From Onchidella celtica (taxonomy: Eukaryota; Mollusca; Gastropoda; Systellommatophora; Onchidiidae): a stretch of 64,000 nt of DNA. The stretch covers positions 18,489,811-18,553,810 of the forward strand of contig OZ007576.1 in assembly GCA_963931925.1 (NCBI GenBank), given 5' to 3'. This document shows positions 57,363 through 64,000 of the stretch, one piece after another. The notes below the pieces were generated by a model. It was not told the origin of the DNA. It made no database searches and saw nothing but the letters and a program-made list of their open reading frames with translations. Positions within the stretch are counted from its first letter, which is position 1; each line of letters starts with the position of its first letter. The translations under genes were made by a program, and so were the position numbers.

Positions 57363-59981
57363 TCTGCATTCATATCCGAAGGAGGCACTATGCCCGTGGA
57401 TCCATGAACATGAAAGAATTACATGTATTTTCTGATATGGGCCCACAGAGCGCCTTGTCCTTTCTGAAAGAGGCTGAGAGGAAATTCGATTAAAAGCACT
57501 TTTGTTCACAGCTACAAAACTCATTTTCAGGTCCATACAAAACAACTTTTGAGAATTTTGCTGATGTAATAAAATTTATATGGAACTATTTAATTCCACT
57601 CCAGAACTTTAAATTGATGAAGCTCTGAATACCAAACACAAATAAAGTACCCAAATTGGACCGTGAAAGGCGCAAAGTGGCCTTTGACGTGCCGACGCCC
57701 TGTAAAACCCAAATTGCATACCGGTACACTGTACCTAAGTGATGATTGATGTAAAGGATGGATTATACTATTGTACAGGGTGATAACAGTTATAAAAACA
57801 TCGGATATCGCTATACTATGTATCAAAGCCTGGCAGTCGCTCTGGCTTTTTTCCGATTGTTGGCTCTTGCTCTGTCGTAATTCCAAACCACAGAGTCGTG
57901 TGCACTTGGTGACGTCAGCTGAGGGATTGTAGGGTCCACAGACAGCAATTTGGACACCATTGCTTCAAACTGGTGACAAAAGGAAACAGTGAAGATTTCG
58001 GTTCGGAGTTACAGTTAAAAAGGAGGACTACAATGAGGTCCTTACATTTAAAACTACACGTCATAGGCCTACTGTTACTAGTTCATCCTATCAATCAAGT
58101 TAAGTAATGGTAATTACGTGAGACATAATAAATAAAAGTAAACGGAGTCTCCATATTAACAATATTTGCCTATTTATTCCGTAAAGGTCCTGGTTTTGAC
58201 TGACAACAATGCTTGCAGACAACTGACAATTTTATGTTAAAATTACACTTACAGTGTATTTCTTAATGTGTTTGTTTCTTATGTAAATATTTGTGAAGCG
58301 CTCTGAGCCCACCACCCCCAACCCCCTTCCCCCTTCCTCACTTCCTCAGGTGAGAGGGCGCTATATAAATTATACATGTTGGTAGATATTTGTTTTTGTT
58401 TTCTTATAAATTGGGCAAGTTATCATTAGTATCAAATGATGACTGACAGGGAGACTAAAGCTTAGTTTCGATGTAAATCTGACCTTGTTCACATTGAAAC
58501 CAATGTCAAGACAGTGCCCAACGGATAATGCCACATTAAAATTTCTTTATGAATCAGTGGCTTAAACCGTCTGTTCCAACTTTTAAGTTTAACTCTGCTG
58601 TGGCCTTGAGCTTTCTAACGCGGCAAATCTCTCTAGGCGCTGTACTGTCAGGACCAATGGAATAACGGCATAATATTAATATTATGAGAAATGTATTCTT
58701 TGTTGGGTTTCCCGGCGAGTGCAAGTTTCAAAAATCAAATTTAAAAGAGTACATTTGCAGCTCAAAAATCTTTGCGGAGCACAGTAATCTTCATCTGGCA
58801 GGAAAACGGTTAACCCTCTAAGCATCGCCCCCATTTCTGCTTGTGGGCGAAGTCTGATTTTGAGAGAATTTGTCCTCACGGGCATAATTAAGGGGTTTTC
58901 ATGATCACTTAGTTGATTTATTGTGTATACTAGTTGAGTTCCCGGCCCTGCCCGGCATAAATCGATTTATTAATTTCAGTTCTGGGTGATTATTATGGAC
59001 CTGCTTCATTTTGCCTGTTCCTTTAGCTTTATTTTATTTTTGTTTGCTTGTTTGTTTTTAGATACGTTTTACTGCTCTCCCGTTGCGCACTGACGTCCTG
59101 CGCCTCCCGCCAGCACCCGTCAAATTATGGCTATGATTTGCGCACGGGTTAGTTTGTTTGCACATCGCAGGAAGTGATAACGTCATGTGTTAATGGAAAA
59201 GAAATATAATATTTTCCTAGGAATAATATTGAAAACACAAAACTGTACTTTTGGCCCTGCAGCGTCAATCTCCCAATTCCAGACCCTTTCTTTTTCCCAG
59301 TCTAGGCACATTGAGAACACACACATTTTTACACTTGATAGTCTTAGAACTCAATCTCATCATTCAAACCAGTCCTAACCGAAAGTTGTTTTGTGAGTGT
59401 GATACAGTCTATACCGGAACCAATCTTAGTTACATTAATTTGCCGAAAAAATAGACCGAACGCCAATGTGTCGCAACCTAGCTACTAATACAAACGTTCT
59501 GCGAGTTGTTAATTATTTTTTTATTTTCTGTGCCGGGGACACGACCACGGTCTATACTAAGCGTTGTATAAAATCTGAGGGCCACCAAATCAGCATTAAC
59601 AGGGGAGTAGCGAAAGGCGCGCTGCAATTGTCGTAAGGTTTCACTTTTATTAATATAGATTATAGAAAGCACTGAAATTGAAAATAACTGATTTTTCTCG
59701 CGCCGATTTCTTATGGGAACTGCAAACCGAGTGATAAATGTCTATGTATCACTGGTGATACAGTATGGTACCTAGAAGGTTAAGGACCTTTGGCCTAAGA
59801 TTTCAGGTGGCACCCTTCTCCCTACAGTCTATCCGTGACTTGCCGGGTTTTTGTTGTTGTTTTTTGGCTTGGTAAAGCTCGTCATCACTGTTTGCTATCA
59901 GACCAGAGTTCATTAGTTTCTTTATTCGAAGTGATGCACACATTTCAATGAGCGGGCGTCAATGCATAAATTTATATTTAT
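57363..59981. other. Intergenic; no gene recognised
   Basis: AT-rich with small open frames and no domains. Nothing supported. Confidence 0.4.
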
Positions 59982-60338
59982 ATGGGACCAAGTTTACAAA
60001 CTGCCAGACTTGAGACAACAGATGGACTTACTTTCAATTTGAGATTATCTTGTGCAGAAGTTTTATCGGGTATAGCAGATAATTTTTTCACTGAAGCTCC
60101 TTCCACTGAAGTATTATCTGCGGACAAATCCATAGAAAAACAGCAGCGTGATTTTCTTTGGTATATATATAGAAAATACTTGTCGATTTCCAGAACACAA
60201 CCATTTCTTACTGATGACCCCATTGTTTTTGATAACGTTCTTGCGTTGGAGCAACTTTACCCGAGCCTCCACACACTGGCAGATCTATGTGCTTCTCTGC
60301 TGCAGTACAACTACAATCAAGAATTCACAGCAAAGTAG
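59982..60338 (+). CDS. Unrecognised 118-codon ORF
   Basis: ATG-to-stop frame with amphipathic, non-repetitive composition (for example TTDGLTFNLRLSCAEVL and LYPSLHTLADLCASLLQY). It has no low-complexity bias and looks more protein-like than neighbouring frames, but I know no family and see no clear splice acceptor at its start. The opposite strand also stays open for 81 codons. It may be an exon of an unseen gene, a relic, or chance. Confidence 0.25.
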   Translation: MGPSLQTARLETTDGLTFNLRLSCAEVLSGIADNFFTEAPSTEVLSADKSIEKQQRDFLWYIYRKYLSISRTQPFLTDDPIVFDNVLALEQLYPSLHTLADLCASLLQYNYNQEFTAK

Positions 60339-61238
60339 ACGCCTGTTTAGAATCCATATAAAAACACGTATTTCATCATTCTCCTTTTTTATTGTTCGGT
60401 TGTTTTATCTGTTCTGTTTTCCCATTTTTTTCCGTTCTTGTTTTTTTTTTTTTTTTCCCTTTGGGGCAGGCTCTTGCCGAAATATCGACATTGTCTTCCC
60501 TTTTAGTTTTAGTTTGAGTTTCATTGAAAAGGTATTGATAAATTATATAAAATAATATTTATTAATAATAGTCTGTGGGTGTCCAGTCACATCGTCCTGT
60601 AGTGAAGCTAGTTGGCGAACGTGTAAGCACCTAAAACATCGTGATTGGCTGATACAAAATTATGAAACTTCTTGTGCTGCCTCGGCTTTTGATGATAAAT
60701 CACCTGGACACATCCATTTTTGGATGAAATTCAGTCTTTAATATTGTTTATTATGATTTTTTTTTTAGCCACAGAAGAAGAGTCCCATTTTCGTCAAGTG
60801 CAATCGAAATATGACCAGAAATTTTGTTCTTCGTTTCTCTTTACGAATTGCTGGTAGAAAGCCAACTTTAAATATCACATTTTTTTATGGGTATTCTCCA
60901 ACTCCAAGTCAACGGGCCAAGTAGTTTTAAAAATACCATCAGTGTAATTGTAAGAAAAAAAAAAACCAACAATTTTATAATAAAGGTTAGTGCTGGGAAA
61001 GAAAAATGAAATAAGTACTTTGTACATGTATCAGTATCAGCTTTGGCATCCATAAGGTATGCTTGTGTGCCCCAAAGCAGTAAGCAGACAGTAAACTTAA
61101 TAATAGTACTATTCTTAAATGATCTGCTGGGTTTAACATGAGTGGAAAGAGTTTAATAAATGAAAAAAAAACGGTCCCCAATAATACATGAATACAGCCA
61201 TGTATTTGAGTGAGATTTGATAATGCATTGAACTTTAC
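60339..61238. other. Probable intron of the minus-strand channel-like gene
   Basis: AT-rich. A hydrophobic minus-strand frame at 60868-61053 is not bounded by good splice sites and is probably chance. No exon firmly seen. Confidence 0.35.
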
Positions 61239-61521
61239 CTTCTTGGTCTTCCTTTCTATCCTTACTGCACAATGTGAACAAGGAACTCAGTTTCTGAAAT
61301 ACAAAAGATCCAAGTTCCCTATCCATTTCATGCCTGCCTTGGTTGCCAAATTGCCCTTTGCCATCGTGATGTTTGCCAGGTTTCCCGAGCCTTCGCAGTG
61401 CTTTTCGTTCCACTGTTTTGATGGTATCCATGGAAACATTGAGCATGCTGATGGCAAAATTGATCAACAGGATTGTGGAGATAATACTGAAGATGCAGTA
61501 AACTATTTTCTGGATCTGGAT
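61239..61521 (-). CDS. Channel-like exon: last membrane helix and basic tail
   Basis: Minus-strand exon entered after ATTCGCAG in phase 0 and left at GAAG|GTAAAG in phase 1 (94 codons). It encodes IVYCIFSIISTILLINFAI, a membrane helix, then SMLNVSMDTIKTVERKALRR and a basic, Gly/His-rich cytoplasmic segment. A final helix with L-L-x-N-x-x-(I/L)-(A/S)-(I/M) followed by a charged helix is how the S6 of polycystin and TRP channels ends (usual form 'LLNMFLAIIND'). Assignment is from pattern only. Further exons are expected at lower coordinates but were not found. Confidence 0.5.
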
Positions 61522-62233
61522 CTGCGAATGGAGAATTTTTTATTGACTAATTTTGCGTCAAAGTATGGGCTCAGAACACAGAGATCTATAAGATTAAGAA
61601 GTAGGCCATAGGGGGAAATAGGTCAAGTCACTTGGCAAGGTTTCAACAAAAAAGAAGTTTAAAAAATGGTGTGCACGTGTTGTGTGGGCTACTACATGTA
61701 TTAGTGTGGGCTGTAATTAATAGCCGCTTGCCCTACTTTTGTCTGCGATAACGCTGCCCATAGTGACCACACGAATTGCCGCCATCTTTTAGTGGACAGA
61801 AGAGGGGCGGCGCAGGAGTACCCTCTCATGCCTAGTGTATGGCTGTGTGGCTCAACCCTAGCTCAAAAAATATAATTTAATTGACTTTTTTTTAATTTCA
61901 TAATTATTTTTTTTTTAAAATTCAATTGATGTTTGAAATACTTATGATGCTTTAGAATGAAACTAGCCTGGGTATTTTAGGGGGAAAGAGGAAAAGAATA
62001 TGGAAAAAACCCCACCACCATCCCCATCCCTACCTTGTGGGATTGGGAAATGAGAAGAGGGTGCGACTCCTTTATACGGGAATGGAGACAAAATGGAGAC
62101 AGCAACCCATCTTAATGCTCAGTCTAAGGCATGAATTTTCACACCCCGGCCTCCTTTCTCCCAAAATCAGCTCTGTCGTCATTTCTACCAAGTTCATGTG
62201 CTTTATGTATGTGTTGAGATACACGTGACCTAC
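61522..62233. other. Intron between the two channel-like exons
   Basis: About 0.7 kb, AT-rich. A plus-strand frame at 61210-61611 is the mirror of the minus-strand exon and is not annotated. Confidence 0.4.
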
Positions 62234-62322
62234 CTGCCAGACATCACCTAACATAGCCGCCAGATCCCGATATTTAGACATTCCTAGGAGTGACGTCAGC
62301 AGTGTAGTGAGAGCAGACAGAA
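62234..62322 (-). CDS. Channel-like exon: pore-region helix
   Basis: Minus-strand 89-bp exon after a strong acceptor (GTCACTGTTTCAG) and before TGGCAG|GTAGGT. It leaves in phase 0, matching the next exon. It encodes LSALTTLLTSLLGMSKYRDL and then AAMLGDVWQ. In polycystin channels the pore helix and filter (usual form 'TLLxxxLGxFxY') lie just ahead of S6, which fits this order. Upstream exons would lie beyond the minisatellite or outside the window. Confidence 0.45.
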
Positions 62323-62494
62323 CTGAAACAGTGACCAGAACGTACAGAAACAGTCATTGCTTGTAGTTGTGCATGTATTAAGATACTCAAAATCGTCCAT
62401 CATCGGTATAAATCTATTGTGGTCCACTGACATACCGTAGGTCTATATTGCTTCGGCCTATCAATTCATTATTAATATTTAGGCCTTTCTACTA

Positions 62495-63512
62495 CAACTA
62501 CTGTAGTTCCCGCGTTAACAAATGAACCATTACTGTACTAATTACTATTGTCCCCGCGTTAATAAATGAACCACCTCATCTACTGTTGTCCCCATGGAAA
62601 CAAATGAACCACTACATGTACTATAGCCCCCCACGGGAACAAATGAACCACCGCATGTGCTATAGTCCTCGGGGAAGTACATGAACCACTACGTCATGTA
62701 GCCTACTAATTTTACTATAGTCCCCGTGGAAATACATGTAAATGATCCACTGCATGTACTATAGTCTCTCTGAAAATAAATGAACCATCACACGTACTAA
62801 CTAGGCCTATTATAGCCCCCAAGGAAACAAATAAACCACTACATGTACTATAGCCCCCAAGGGAACAAATGAACCACCACATGTACCATAGCCCCCAAGG
62901 GAACAAATGAACCACTACATGTACCGTAGCCCCCAAGGGAACAAATGAACCACTACATGTACCATAGCCCCCAAGGGAACAAATGAACCAATACATGTAC
63001 CATAGCCCCCAAGGGAACAAATGAACCACTACATGTACCATAGCGCCCAAGGGAACAAATGAACCACTACATGTACCATAGCCCCCAAGGGAACAAATGA
63101 ACCACTACAAGTACTATAGCCCCCAAGGAAACATGAACCACTACAAGTACTATTGCCCCCAAGGGAACAAATGAACCACTACAAGTACTATAGCCCCCAA
63201 GGGGACAAATGAACCACTACAAGTACGATTGCCTCCAAGGGAACAAATGAACCATTACATGACTGTGCTCTAGTTCTCGTGGAAATAAATGAACCACTAC
63301 ATGTAGCCTACTATAGTCCCCGTGGAAATACGTAAATGATCCACTACATGTACTATAGTTCCCGTGGAAAATGAATGAACCACTACATGTACTAGATGTA
63401 CTGTAAATCCCCCTGGACAAAAATGAACCACTACATGTACTATTGTATAGTTCTCGTGGAAATAATTGAACCACTACATGACTTACTATACCGGTAGTCC
63501 CGGTGGAAATTA
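62495..63512. repeat. 38-bp minisatellite, about 25 copies
   Basis: Tandem units built on CCCCCAAGGGAACAAATGAA plus CCACTACATGTACCATAG, with an exact 38-bp period in the centre (for example units at 62892 and 62930) and more diverged units at both edges. Since 38 is not a multiple of 3, the open minus-strand frames across it (62715-63050, 63217-63474) are not genes. Confidence 0.92.
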
Positions 63513-64000
63513 ATTAACGTGTTGTTTTTTTTCCAGGATAATTTCGCCCCTTCCTAAATAAAATCCGCGTACCGGTCTCCAAATTTAGCATGGCCTTCTT
63601 AACCATTGTCTTAACTAAAAGGTATTTTGTCATTTAAATTGCATGAATGTGCAATGATATTGCTATTTTATAACCTGGCAATATCACTTATCACTATAAT
63701 ATCAGGTGAGTTGCGCGAACACAAGTTTTCTCAACTTCTACCAACACAGGAGAGTGAGAAACTATCACCAAGTTCGATTCATCGCCAATATGTTAAAAAT
63801 AACAAAAACATGATCGATAAGAAATGGTGAAATCTCGACGCTAAAACGTGTTTTGCCGTTGAATAGGCCCTAAATGATAACATAACGTACTCATATTGAT
63901 GACGTCTTGCTTTCATTCTCATGTGTTCAATAAAACCACTAGTGTACACACAACTCGCTATTTATTATAATAATTATTGTCTTACTTTGTCGTGTTATTT
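63513..64000. other. Right edge; no gene recognised
   Basis: AT-rich. A short open frame at 63627-63830 has no domain. Probably intronic for the minus-strand channel-like gene. Confidence 0.35.

Noticed and set aside
62715..63474. Minus-strand ORFs rich in His/Val/Trp
   Set aside because: They are produced by the 38-bp minisatellite read in shifting frames; the period is not a multiple of three.
1..64000. CRISPR arrays, operons or prokaryotic features
   Set aside because: The sequence has introns, SINEs and LINEs and is clearly eukaryotic; the only tandem arrays are minisatellites without spacers.

Overview
The window is eukaryotic, AT-rich and mostly intron or intergenic DNA. It has GT-AG introns, poly-G/poly-C tracts, TACATGTA-rich sequence, tRNA-derived SINEs, two kinds of LINE and a Ty3/Gypsy element of the Gmr1 type. 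Together these suggest a marine invertebrate, perhaps a mollusc. The species cannot be read from the sequence, and the assignment is inference.

Host genes. The main host locus is a plus-strand gene that I assemble from 13 exons between 5994 and 54693. The model rests on splice signals and matching intron phases. Small Lys-rich exons (5994-9837) and a T-free Asn/Lys/Pro/Thr repeat exon (11209-11481) come first. Next are a Ser/Arg exon (26273-26449) and a giant 3.45-kb Ser/Arg/Asp/Glu repeat exon (26560-30009). Seven C-terminal exons (40396-54693) follow; they appear to encode two RanBD1-like PH-fold domains joined by a Cys/Pro-rich linker. Membership of the first four exons is the least certain part. 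On the minus strand at the right end, two exons (62322-61239) encode a hydrophobic pore-like segment resembling the C-terminal part of a polycystin/TRP-type channel.

Mobile DNA. A 12.8-kb Gmr1-like LTR retrotransposon (11579-24361) has two 1228-bp LTRs with only three differences seen, 5-bp target duplications, and one uninterrupted gag-protease-integrase-RT-RNase H ORF. Integrase lies before RT, the reverse of the normal Gypsy order. A 4.1-kb APE-type LINE (13497-17597, 12-bp target duplication) is nested in its leader. Beyond it is a 422-bp near-identical copy of part of the giant exon (25094-25515), fused to a possible mariner-type relic. A minus-strand transposase-like pseudogene (38704-33743) is split by a second, CR1/Rex-like LINE (34964-38226). 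A 1599-bp solo LTR (48271-49869), two opposite-facing copies of a tRNA-derived SINE (44033-44362, 46400-46871), a candidate MITE (50193-50615), a foldback repeat and a 38-bp minisatellite (62495-63512) lie in introns or flanks.

The host gene surrounds most of these insertions, and every one falls in a proposed intron, so the predicted reading frame survives. The points most worth a second look are the possible SR-repeat/RanBD1 fusion protein, the integrase-first retroelement with a triplicated LTR/primer-site junction, and the exon-fragment duplication.
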